The position numbers were made by a program, and so were the translations under genes. The notes under the pieces are model-generated. The model was not told the origin of the DNA, ran no database searches, and saw nothing but the letters and a program-made list of their open reading frames with translations. A stretch of 64,000 nt of DNA from Sulfurospirillum sp. (GTDB taxonomy: Bacteria > Campylobacterota > Campylobacteria > Campylobacterales > Sulfurospirillaceae): positions 273,416 through 337,415 of the forward strand of contig JACUTU010000001.1 in assembly GCA_014859685.1 (NCBI GenBank), read 5' to 3'. Shown one piece after another: positions 46,714 through 54,889 of this stretch (within the stretch, counting starts at the first letter, position 1; each line of letters begins with the position of its first letter).

Positions 46714-46741
46714 TTCACGAAATATTGAAAAAAGGAACTCT

Positions 46742-46969
46742 ATGATAGAGCATAAAAAAAGAAGTATTGCCAAAGCAATATCTTGTGAGAAGCTTGGCGC
46801 GATAGATACAGTGCTTATTAATTTTTTAGTAACAAGAGGCTCTTTGAATGCTGTATCCATTGTGTCTTTTGAATTTATCACCAAAACTTTGCTCTACTAT
46901 TTTTATAAAAAGACTTGGAGTAAAATATGTTTTGGGCGTCAAAAAATTGAACCGGAGTATCAGATATGA
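46742..46969 (+). CDS. DUF2061 family small membrane protein
   Basis: 75 residues. The pattern RSIAKAISCEKLGAIDTVLINFLVTRGSLNAVSIVSFEFITKTLLYYFYKKTW fits DUF2061, a family with two short hydrophobic segments often found next to sulfate-assimilation genes. Its job is not known; a role in sulfate or sulfite handling at the membrane is guilt by association. GAAAAAAGGAAC precedes the ATG and it overlaps cysH as ATGA. First gene of the operon. Confidence 0.7.
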   Translation: MIEHKKRSIAKAISCEKLGAIDTVLINFLVTRGSLNAVSIVSFEFITKTLLYYFYKKTWSKICFGRQKIEPEYQI

Positions 46970-47661
46970 ATGCTACATGCAAAGAAAAGATTGCACAAGC
47001 TTTAAAAGTGTTGCAAGAAGAAATAGTCGATAAAAATTATAGAGTTACTCTGGGATTTAGTCACCAAAATGAAGATGTGATAGCGATAGATTTAGCACAA
47101 AAAGCAGGTGTTGCATTTGATGTTTTTACACTGGATACACAAAAACTTTTTCAAGAATCTTTGGCGTATCAAAAGGAGATAGAAGCATTTTTTAACATTA
47201 AAATCAAATCTTTTAGTGCAACAAAAACGCAGATATATGAACTTGAGACAAAAGTTGGCGAAACTGGAATTTTTGAAGATATTGCTTTGCGAAAAGAGTG
47301 TTGTTATGTAAGAAAAATAGAACCGCTCAAGATAGCTTTAGTTGGCTACGATGGTTGGATTAGTGGCATTCGTCAAGCCCAATCACCTACAAGAGCCGAG
47401 GTTTTGCTTGCAACATTTGATGCACAATTCGGGCTTTTTAAGTATAACCCATTGGTTTATTTTAGTGATGCAGATGTAAGTGATTATATGCAAAAAAACG
47501 CATTGCCACAAAATGCTTTGTATGCGAAAGGTTTCAAAAGTATAGGATGTAAGCCCTGTACTCGAGCGGTTAATGCGGATGAGGATATAAGAGCTGGTAG
47601 ATGGTGGTGGGAAGCGCCGCAACATAAAGAATGTGGATTGCATCTACAAAAAAAGGATTGA
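46966..47661 (+). CDS. cysH: Adenylyl-sulfate (APS/PAPS) reductase CysH
   Basis: Reduces activated sulfate to sulfite using thioredoxin. 231 residues. A PP-loop-like N-terminus (VTLGFSHQNEDVIAIDLA) is followed by ECCYVRKIEPL, GIRQAQSPTRA, GCKPCTRAV and the catalytic Cys in KECGLH. The CC pair plus CxxC are the four ligands of a [4Fe-4S] cluster, seen in APS-using enzymes rather than cluster-free PAPS reductases. As no CysC kinase is present here either, APS is the likely substrate. Confidence 0.92.
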   Translation: MNATCKEKIAQALKVLQEEIVDKNYRVTLGFSHQNEDVIAIDLAQKAGVAFDVFTLDTQKLFQESLAYQKEIEAFFNIKIKSFSATKTQIYELETKVGETGIFEDIALRKECCYVRKIEPLKIALVGYDGWISGIRQAQSPTRAEVLLATFDAQFGLFKYNPLVYFSDADVSDYMQKNALPQNALYAKGFKSIGCKPCTRAVNADEDIRAGRWWWEAPQHKECGLHLQKKD

Positions 47662-47664
47662 GCT

Positions 47665-48543
47665 ATGGATCATTTAGATAAACTAGAAGCACAAAGTGTT
47701 TATATCTTGCGTGAAGCGTATAGAAGTTTTCCAAATCTTGCCATGCTTTGGAGTATCGGTAAAGACAGCACGGTGCTTTTGTGGCTTAGTAGAAAAGCGT
47801 TTTTTGGACATGTTCCCTATCCGCTTGTGCATATTGATACAGCTTTTAAGATACCGCAAATGATAGAATATCGAGATACGATAGCTACACAGTGGGATCT
47901 TAATTTGGTTGTCGGACAAAACAAGCAAGCGTTGAATCGTGGTGAGACATTTGTTGATGGACTTGATAGACTGAGTTGTTGTAAAAAACTCAAAAGTGAA
48001 GCACTAAAACATACGCTAGATGGCTCATGGAGTCGCTCAAAATACAATCCCTATAAAAAAATTTGGGAAGAAGAAGTAAATGGTGCGCCTTATACGGGCG
48101 TAATCGTAGGTGTGCGGGCTGATGAAGAAGGAAGTAGATCTAAAGAGAGAGTTTTTTCAGCAAGAGATGAAAAAAGCGAGTGGGATACAAGCACACAACC
48201 TCCAGAACTTTGGAATCAATATAAAACTGATTTTGCACCCGATACACATGTTCGTATTCACCCACTTCTAGAATGGACTGAACTCAATATTTGGGAATAT
48301 ATCCATAGAGAAAAAATCCCTATTATTTCACTTTACTTTAATCAAGGTGACGGAAAACGATACCGTTCTTTGGGCTGTTACCCATGCACTACGCCTGTAG
48401 ATTCGCAAGCAACAACCACGCAAGAGATTATCGATGAGCTTGTAAGTGGTAAATTCAAAGACATAGCCGAACGATCTGGAAGAGCGCAAGATAAAGATGG
48501 TGGCGGAACATTGGAGATTTTAAGAAAAGAGGGGTACATGTAA
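47665..48543 (+). CDS. cysD: Sulfate adenylyltransferase subunit 2
   Basis: Catalytic subunit of ATP sulfurylase (CysDN), forming APS from sulfate and ATP. 292 residues, normal. PP-loop [12 protein letters not shown] at about residue 31; [63 protein letters not shown]. It overlaps cysN by one base, and a TACATGTA covers its last codons. Confidence 0.96.
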   Translation: MDHLDKLEAQSVYILREAYRSFPNLAMLWSIGKDSTVLLWLSRKAFFGHVPYPLVHIDTAFKIPQMIEYRDTIATQWDLNLVVGQNKQALNRGETFVDGLDRLSCCKKLKSEALKHTLDGSWSRSKYNPYKKIWEEEVNGAPYTGVIVGVRADEEGSRSKERVFSARDEKSEWDTSTQPPELWNQYKTDFAPDTHVRIHPLLEWTELNIWEYIHREKIPIISLYFNQGDGKRYRSLGCYPCTTPVDSQATTTQEIIDELVSGKFKDIAERSGRAQDKDGGGTLEILRKEGYM

Positions 48544-49892
48544 TGCAAAGACTCAATATAGTAATAACAGGTCATGTGGATCATGGCAAAAGTACACTTA
48601 TAGGAAGGCTTTTGGCAGATACAAACTCCTTACCACAGGGAAAATTAAAAAATGTACAAAAGATGTGTGAAAACAATGCGAGACCTTTTGAATACGCTTT
48701 TTTGCTCGATGCTCTTGAAGATGAGCAAAAACAAGGCATCACGATTGATAGTGCGCGCGTTTTTTTTAAGAGTCAAAAAAGAGAATACATCATCATAGAT
48801 GCTCCTGGTCACATAGAATTTTTAAAAAATATGATAAGTGGCGCATCAAGGGCTGAAGCGGCATTGTTGCTCATTGATGCAAAAGAAGGAGTTGCTGAAA
48901 ATTCAAAAAGGCATGGAATGTTACTCTCTTTGCTTGGGATTAAACAAGTCGCTGTTGTGATAAATAAGATGGATCTCGTAGATTTCAGTGAAGCAGAATT
49001 TTTAAGGATCAAAGAACAATACAGCACTTACTTGCAAACATTGGGGATAGAGAGTGAACAATTTATTCCAATAAGTGCTAGAGAAGGGATAAACCTTGTG
49101 GAAATTTCAGCTAAAACACCTTGGTATAAAGGCAAGAGTGTTTTAGAGGTTTTAGATAGTTTTAAAGGAAGTGAATCGAAGCAGAATGAAGACTTTAGGA
49201 TGCCTTTGCAAGATGTCTATAAATTTACTAGAGACAATGACAATAGACGCATTTATGCAGGAACGATAACAAATGGCACTTTAAGCGTTGGAGATACGGT
49301 TGTTTTTTATCCATCACTCAAACGCTCCGTTGTTGCAAGTATTGAGAGCTTCAATACTCCTGTAAAAACGCAAGTCCATGAGGGTGAAGCGGTGGGTTTT
49401 ACTTTGCAAACACAAATCTATGTGAAAAATGGTGAAGTTGTTGCTAAGGCTGATGAAAGTAAGCCAAAGTGTGCAAAATGCTTTGAAGCAAATATCTTTT
49501 GGCTGGGTGCAAAACCACTTGAGCCAAACAAGGCGTATAAAATTAAAATAGGCTCAGCACAATGCACCGTTTATCTTAAGGCTATCCAACGCGTGATTGA
49601 TGGCGAAACGCTTGATCGCGACAATGGCTTACATGTAGCACTTCATGAAGCTGCGAGTGTTGTATTTGCAACGCATGATATATTGGCGTTTGAAGAATTT
49701 GAAAATAACCAAAAATTGGGTCGTTTTGTTATCGTTGATGAATACGATATAGCAGGCGGTGGGATTATCACGCAAGTGTTTGAAGAATCCTTACATGTAA
49801 GTCAAAATTTACTCTCTTTGGTAGGCGGTGACAATGACTTTGAGGCAGAATTTTTTACACTGCTTCGCAAATATTTTCCACATCAATTTTAA
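48543..49892 (+). CDS. cysN: Sulfate adenylyltransferase subunit 1 (GTPase)
   Basis: GTP-hydrolysing subunit that drives APS formation. 449 residues, no fused CysC kinase domain. G1 [22 protein letters not shown]3 [13 protein letters not shown]4 NKMDLV and the EF-Tu-like beta domains ([19 protein letters not shown]) are all visible. It is somewhat shorter than E. coli CysN (475). It sits after cysD and 12 bases before hcyS. Confidence 0.95.
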   Translation: MQRLNIVITGHVDHGKSTLIGRLLADTNSLPQGKLKNVQKMCENNARPFEYAFLLDALEDEQKQGITIDSARVFFKSQKREYIIIDAPGHIEFLKNMISGASRAEAALLLIDAKEGVAENSKRHGMLLSLLGIKQVAVVINKMDLVDFSEAEFLRIKEQYSTYLQTLGIESEQFIPISAREGINLVEISAKTPWYKGKSVLEVLDSFKGSESKQNEDFRMPLQDVYKFTRDNDNRRIYAGTITNGTLSVGDTVVFYPSLKRSVVASIESFNTPVKTQVHEGEAVGFTLQTQIYVKNGEVVAKADESKPKCAKCFEANIFWLGAKPLEPNKAYKIKIGSAQCTVYLKAIQRVIDGETLDRDNGLHVALHEAASVVFATHDILAFEEFENNQKLGRFVIVDEYDIAGGGIITQVFEESLHVSQNLLSLVGGDNDFEAEFFTLLRKYFPHQF

Positions 49893-49904
49893 AGGATAGA
49901 TTTT

Positions 49905-50111
49905 ATGAAAGTGTTAATAAACGGTGAAACAAAAGAGTTTCAAGACAATATAAACTTACTTGAACTGCTCAAAGTGGAAGATGTTGCGCAACCAGATATG
50001 GTTTCGGTGCAACTCAACGATACATTTGTAACAAAAGATGACTATAGCAGTATAGTTTTAAAAGAGGGTGATACAATCAATTTTTTATACTTTATGGGAG
50101 GTGGTGCGTGA
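49905..50111 (+). CDS. hcyS: Sulfur carrier protein HcyS (ThiS/MoaD-like) ending in Gly-Gly-Gly-Ala
   Basis: 68-residue ubiquitin-fold sulfur carrier: KVLINGETKEFQDNINLLELL at the start, LKEGDTINFLYFMGGGA at the end. Normal ThiS/MoaD end in a bare Gly-Gly; the extra Ala is the mark of HcyS from Wolinella succinogenes, where the protease HcyD removes it before the C-terminus is adenylated and converted to a thiocarboxylate. AAAGGATAG precedes the ATG. It overlaps hcyF by four bases. The name rests on this C-terminus and on the neighbours. Confidence 0.88.
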   Translation: MKVLINGETKEFQDNINLLELLKVEDVAQPDMVSVQLNDTFVTKDDYSSIVLKEGDTINFLYFMGGGA

Positions 50112-50914
50112 GAGAATTTAGCGATGAAGAATTGGAGCGATATTCAAGGCATATTATCTTAGAAGATATAGGGATTGAAGGGCAAGAGAAGATAGCACAA
50201 GCAAAAGTTCTTATAATCGGAGCTGGCGGACTTGGATCACCTGTGGCACTGTATCTTGCAGCTGCTGGAATTGGTGAGATCGGTATTGTTGATGGCGATG
50301 TTGTGGATTTAAGCAATCTGCAAAGACAAGTCATTCACTCTACAAAAGATATAGGCGTTGCTAAAGTACAATCAGCCAAAGAAAAGATGGAAGCTATCAA
50401 CCCAAACATACATATCACAGTGTATCAAAAGTTTTTAGACGCTTCAAATATCTTAGATATCGTGAAACAATATGATTTTGTGATCGATGGTACAGATAAT
50501 TTTGCTGCCAAATTTTTAATCAATGACGCTTGTGTGCTTGCAAATATTCCTTATTCGCACGGTGGTATTTTGCGTTTTGGTGGACAAACTATGAGTATTA
50601 GACCACATGAGAGTGCGTGTTATGCTTGTGTATTTGATGCACCACCGCCAACAAATGCTGTTCCTACTTGCTCAAGTGCTGGTATATTGGGAGCAGTGGC
50701 TGGGATGCTTGGCACTATTCAAGCCACAGAAGCACTCAAGTATATCACAGGGGCAGGCGAACCACTCTTTAATAAGCTCTTGAGTTTTGATGCAAAAAGT
50801 ATGCAATTTCGCACTATCAACTTCAAAAAAAATCCAAAATGTCGCGTATGTGGTGAACAAGGCATAACACAGATAAAAGATTATGAAGCGGTTACATGTG
50901 AGGCAAAATTATGA
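50108..50914 (+). CDS. hcyF: HcyF, ThiF/MoeB-like adenylyltransferase for HcyS
   Basis: E1-like enzyme, 268 residues, that would adenylate the C-terminus of HcyS. ATP-binding VLIIGAGGLGSPVALYLAAAG, Arg/Asn motif LSNLQRQVIH, DGTDNFAAKFLIND, the zinc CxxC pairs CYAC and CRVC, and the conserved Cys in PTCSSAGILG. MoeB and ThiF have the same layout; the placement between hcyS and a JAMM protease makes HcyF the best name. Starts with GTG (50108) overlapping hcyS. Confidence 0.88.
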   Translation: MREFSDEELERYSRHIILEDIGIEGQEKIAQAKVLIIGAGGLGSPVALYLAAAGIGEIGIVDGDVVDLSNLQRQVIHSTKDIGVAKVQSAKEKMEAINPNIHITVYQKFLDASNILDIVKQYDFVIDGTDNFAAKFLINDACVLANIPYSHGGILRFGGQTMSIRPHESACYACVFDAPPPTNAVPTCSSAGILGAVAGMLGTIQATEALKYITGAGEPLFNKLLSFDAKSMQFRTINFKKNPKCRVCGEQGITQIKDYEAVTCEAKL

Positions 50915-51330
50915 TAAAAATTCCTCAAAATGTCTATGAAATGATGGTAGAACACGCCAAAAGAGATCTGCCAAATGAAGCATGCGGTTATTTAGCGGGC
51001 AAGCATAAAGAGGTGCATTATGCCATTTGTATGACAAATACAGATGCAAGTTGTGAGCATTTTAGTTTTGATCCGCAAGAGCAATTTGATGCTTTTAAGC
51101 AAACACAAAAAGAGGGCTTGCAACTCATCGGCGTGTACCATTCACACCCACAAACTCCAGCGCGTCCAAGCGAGGAAGATATTGTTTTAGCCTATGATCC
51201 ACGCATTAGTTATGTGATCATATCTTTGTGTGCACAAGAACCAGATATGAAATCTTTTATCATTCAAAATAAAACAGTTGAAAAAGAAGAGATCCAAATT
51301 ATAGTTACACAAAAGGAGACAGCATTATGA
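50911..51330 (+). CDS. hcyD: HcyD, JAMM metalloprotease that processes HcyS
   Basis: 139-residue JAB1/MPN (Mec+) zinc protease. Catalytic Glu in NEACGYLAG and the JAMM motif HSHPQTPARPSEED (HxH, seven residues, Ser, two residues, Asp). In Wolinella HcyD removes the terminal Ala of HcyS and later releases homocysteine from the HcyS adduct. It overlaps hcyF and sir by four bases each, so all three should be made in equal amounts. Confidence 0.9.
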   Translation: MIKIPQNVYEMMVEHAKRDLPNEACGYLAGKHKEVHYAICMTNTDASCEHFSFDPQEQFDAFKQTQKEGLQLIGVYHSHPQTPARPSEEDIVLAYDPRISYVIISLCAQEPDMKSFIIQNKTVEKEEIQIIVTQKETAL

Positions 51331-53615
51331 GTTATTACGCCATTCCACCACTTGTACATGAGGATTTAAAAGTTTTTGCAAAAAATCATGAAGATTTTTT
51401 AGCAGGTAAACTTGATGCACTTACATTTAAAACAATGCGCGTTCCTTTTGGTGTATATGAGCAACGAGAACCCGATACTTATATGGTTCGCATCAAATTA
51501 GGAGGCGGTATCATTACGCCAAAACAACTGTTATCCTTGGCGGAACTTGCAAAAAAATATGCTCATGAAAACTTGCATATAACTACAAGGGGAGGTGTGC
51601 AACTACATTATGTGCATATCGAGGATATCGTGGAAATCATCTACACTTTGCATAGCATAAGCCTTAGCGGGCGTGGCGGTGGCGGCAATACGGTACGCAA
51701 TATCATGGCAGACCCACTTGCAGGAACAGCATGCGATGAAGTATTTGATGTTTCTCCTTACGCACTTGCTCTCACTTCAAAAATGCTGGATCAAAAAGAT
51801 TCTTTTGCGTTACCACGAAAATTTAAAATTACTTTTAGTGGATCAGATGAAGATCGAGGCTACGCAACTATTCATGATGTGGGGTTTATAGCTAAAATTC
51901 AAGATGGCAAAAAAGGGTTTAAGCTTTTTTGTGCAGGTGGTATGGGTGCAAAATCCAATCCATCCGTATTGCTTCGTGATTTTATCCCTGAAGAAGAAGT
52001 TTTTCTCTACTCACAAGCGATCAAACAAGTTTTTGACGCACATGGAAATCGCAAAAATAAACATGCAGCAAGGTTGCGTTTTTTAATGAATGAAGTTGGT
52101 TTAGATGCGTTTAATGAGATGTTAGAAGCCGAACTTGTCAAAGTGCGTGCAAGAGATGATTGGCGTATGCAAACACAAGAAATTGAGAGAAAAGAGGGCG
52201 ATAACAGTGTTACGCCATTTAGCATTCCGCAAGAGATACAACAATGGTGGAATAGATTTGTGTATGCGCAAAAGCAAGTAGGTTTGTACGGCTGTAAAGT
52301 ACCTGTGCATTTAGGGGATATTTTTTATGAGCATGCAAGGCAACTTGCCAATGCTTTGCTTCCTTTTGGTGAAGATGTATTGCGTTTTTGTGGGGATCAA
52401 AATCTTTATATCAGAAATCTTACGGCTCCGCAAATGGCAAGTTTATACGAGTTATTGCAAAATTTCTCAAAAGAAGTGAGCAAACCAACGCTCTTTGGTG
52501 ATATGGTAGCATGTACGGGTGCGGCAACTTGTCAGCTTGGTATCTGTAGGCCACGAGGTGCTGTTGATGCGATACAAAAACGCCTTGATGCACTTTTACA
52601 AACCCGTGATTATGATGCCTTGCAAGGCTTTAAGATTCATCTCTCAGGTTGTCCAAATAGTTGTGGAAAGCACCTTATCGCAGATCTTGGATTTTTTGGA
52701 AAAGTACAAAGAAAAGATGGCTATCCCTATCCAGCTTACAATGTTGTTGCTGGAACAAAAACAGATGCACAAGAAACAGTATTTGCAAAAAAATGTGGTG
52801 ATGTAGCAGCGTTTCATGTGCCAGCTTTTGTGCAAGAAGTGTTGGACACTTGGCTCTTACATGTAAGAAATTTTGCAAGTTTTAGCGATTGGATAGACGC
52901 AGGTGGTGATGCAATTATCAAACAAATTAGCACAAAATTTGTCGAAATTCCAACCATAAAAGAAGATAAAAATCCTTATTTTGATTATGATGCACTGGAA
53001 CTTTTTTCACTCAAAGGCAGAGGTGCCGGAGAATGTAGTGCTGGGATGTATGATCTTATCGAAGCAGATAAAAAAGGATTAAAAGAAGCATTAGAGGAGA
53101 AGGAAAAAAACTTTTCACTTATCCGTTTGCTTGCAGCTAGAATGCTTCTTGTTACTCGTGGCGAAGATGCACGGGATGAGGTTGGCGTATTGCAACTTTT
53201 CAAAAAGCATTTTGTAGATACAACGATTCTCAATGCTTACTTTGGAAAACTTCTTGAGGGTGAAGCTGATGAGCGAAGTTTGGAGCTAGCAGATGAGGTG
53301 ATGAAGCTATATGACAGCATGGACAATACACTCAAATTTGCACGAGAAAAAGAGTTAGCATTACAAAATGCACAAGCAGATGCAGTGCAATCAAAGATTC
53401 ATTTTAAAGATTTGAGCGGTGTAGCATGCCCTATGAATTTTGTAAAAACAAAAATGGAACTTGCTAAAATCGCTAGTGGCGAAGTCTTGGAGATTCTTTT
53501 GGATGATGGTGCGCCGATAGATAATGTGCCAAAATCAGTCTCAAGTGAAGGGCATAGTGTTCAAGAGCCTGTAAAAGAGGGCAAACTTTGGCGTGTGAGG
53601 ATTGTGAAAAAATGA
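51327..53615 (+). CDS. sir: Siroheme sulfite reductase fused to a TusA-like domain
   Basis: 762 residues, longer than usual because of a C-terminal extension. The sulfite/nitrite reductase part has the NIR_SIR ferredoxin-like half-domains (LHITTRGGVQLHYVHIED), GRGGGGNTVRNIMADPLAG, and the [4Fe-4S]-siroheme ligands Cys396, Cys402 (ACTGAATC) and Cys442, Cys446 (CPNSC). A helical segment (about 550-690) follows, then a TusA-like sulfur-relay domain from about 692 with Cys701 in GVACPMNFVKTKMELAKI. The fusion suggests that sulfide, or a persulfide on Cys701, passes directly to HcyS-adenylate. Confidence 0.88.
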   Translation: MSYYAIPPLVHEDLKVFAKNHEDFLAGKLDALTFKTMRVPFGVYEQREPDTYMVRIKLGGGIITPKQLLSLAELAKKYAHENLHITTRGGVQLHYVHIEDIVEIIYTLHSISLSGRGGGGNTVRNIMADPLAGTACDEVFDVSPYALALTSKMLDQKDSFALPRKFKITFSGSDEDRGYATIHDVGFIAKIQDGKKGFKLFCAGGMGAKSNPSVLLRDFIPEEEVFLYSQAIKQVFDAHGNRKNKHAARLRFLMNEVGLDAFNEMLEAELVKVRARDDWRMQTQEIERKEGDNSVTPFSIPQEIQQWWNRFVYAQKQVGLYGCKVPVHLGDIFYEHARQLANALLPFGEDVLRFCGDQNLYIRNLTAPQMASLYELLQNFSKEVSKPTLFGDMVACTGAATCQLGICRPRGAVDAIQKRLDALLQTRDYDALQGFKIHLSGCPNSCGKHLIADLGFFGKVQRKDGYPYPAYNVVAGTKTDAQETVFAKKCGDVAAFHVPAFVQEVLDTWLLHVRNFASFSDWIDAGGDAIIKQISTKFVEIPTIKEDKNPYFDYDALELFSLKGRGAGECSAGMYDLIEADKKGLKEALEEKEKNFSLIRLLAARMLLVTRGEDARDEVGVLQLFKKHFVDTTILNAYFGKLLEGEADERSLELADEVMKLYDSMDNTLKFAREKELALQNAQADAVQSKIHFKDLSGVACPMNFVKTKMELAKIASGEVLEILLDDGAPIDNVPKSVSSEGHSVQEPVKEGKLWRVRIVKK

Positions 53616-54880
53616 GTACTTTAGGTATCGCACTTAAGCCCAAAAAAACACTTCTCATAGGAGCAGGAGCCGTTGGTGCGCAAAAAGCATCGGTACTTGA
53701 TAGCCTTGATTTTACTTATGATGTGGTAGCGCTTGAACTTATTGATACCTATTTTTTAACAAAAGAGATACGCATCAAAGCATTTGAAGATGCTGATGCT
53801 AAAGGCTATGAGATTATCATCGATGCTACAGGTAATGAGGCGGTTACAAATCGTTTAGTTGCTCTCAAACCACATTTGCATTTTTGGCTCAATGTTGTCG
53901 ATGTGCCACACTTGTGTGATTTTTATTTTAGTGCGCTTACGCAAAGAGGTGATATACAAGTAGCAGTAAGTAGCGGCGGTGCATCGCCAAGTCTTGCACA
54001 AGTGATTCGCAATAAAGTTCAAAGACTTTTGCCACAAAATCTCACGCCATTGATCGAGAGATTGAGGAATGAGAGAAAAAATCCTGAGCGAAATATGGCA
54101 AAATTACGGGGCATTGCAAAAGAGGGCGTTGGCAAAGTTTTTCTTATAGGTTGTGGCACAGGATATGTTGGCAATCTGTGTTTAGACGCGTTACATACTT
54201 TTGAAATTCTTGATATAGCACTTGTGGACGCGCTTGTTTCTAAAGAGATTCAAGCACTTTTACCACCTACATGTAAGATCGTAGATGTGAGTAAGAAAAA
54301 AGGGTTTCACTCAAAAAGTCAAGATGAAATCAACACTCTCTTGCTTGGCTATGCAAAACAAGGATTTGTTGTAGGCAGACTTAAAGGTGGTGAGCCACTT
54401 TTGTTTGGCAGGTTGGGTGAGGAAAAAGCTATCTTATCAGAGCATGGCATCGCTTTTGAAGTGATAAATGGTATCAGTTCTGCTTTTCGCTCTTGTATTA
54501 TTGCAGGCATTGTTCCAACAATTCGCGATATATCCAAAGGCGTAACAATCGTCTCTGCACACTTGAGAGAATCGCTTTTTAATGATGATTGGGTGGCATT
54601 AGTGAAACAACCTTTGCATACTGTGATTGTGCTGATGGCACATAGTTTTGCACAAAAAATTCAAAATTCTTGTCATTTGCAAGGTATCGATCCAAACACA
54701 CCAGCTGCTTTTGTCTCAAATATAGATCAAAGCGAACAAGTAACGATTATAGGAGCGATTGGAAGACTTGAGCAGATGAGTAGTTTATGTTCTTCACCAG
54801 CTGTTTTGATAATCGGCGCATGCGTTGCCAAAGAAAACATTATATCCGCTGAAAATAGCGGTAAAATTATCTACATGTAA
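53612..54880 (+). CDS. cysG: Siroheme synthase CysG-like bifunctional enzyme
   Basis: 422 residues: an N-terminal precorrin-2 dehydrogenase/ferrochelatase part (KTLLIGAGAVGAQKASVLDSL, VAVSSGGASPSLAQVIRNKVQ) and a C-terminal uroporphyrinogen-III methyltransferase (VGRLKGGEPLLFGRLGEEKAI, VINGISSAFRSCIIAGIVPT). The usual opening motif GAGPGDP of the methyltransferase is here GCGTGYVG, a notable divergence. It makes siroheme for Sir. I chose ATG 53612, overlapping the sir stop as ATGA, rather than an upstream in-frame ATG inside sir. Confidence 0.85.
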   Translation: MSTLGIALKPKKTLLIGAGAVGAQKASVLDSLDFTYDVVALELIDTYFLTKEIRIKAFEDADAKGYEIIIDATGNEAVTNRLVALKPHLHFWLNVVDVPHLCDFYFSALTQRGDIQVAVSSGGASPSLAQVIRNKVQRLLPQNLTPLIERLRNERKNPERNMAKLRGIAKEGVGKVFLIGCGTGYVGNLCLDALHTFEILDIALVDALVSKEIQALLPPTCKIVDVSKKKGFHSKSQDEINTLLLGYAKQGFVVGRLKGGEPLLFGRLGEEKAILSEHGIAFEVINGISSAFRSCIIAGIVPTIRDISKGVTIVSAHLRESLFNDDWVALVKQPLHTVIVLMAHSFAQKIQNSCHLQGIDPNTPAAFVSNIDQSEQVTIIGAIGRLEQMSSLCSSPAVLIIGACVAKENIISAENSGKIIYM

Positions 54881-54889
54881 GGAAAAAAT

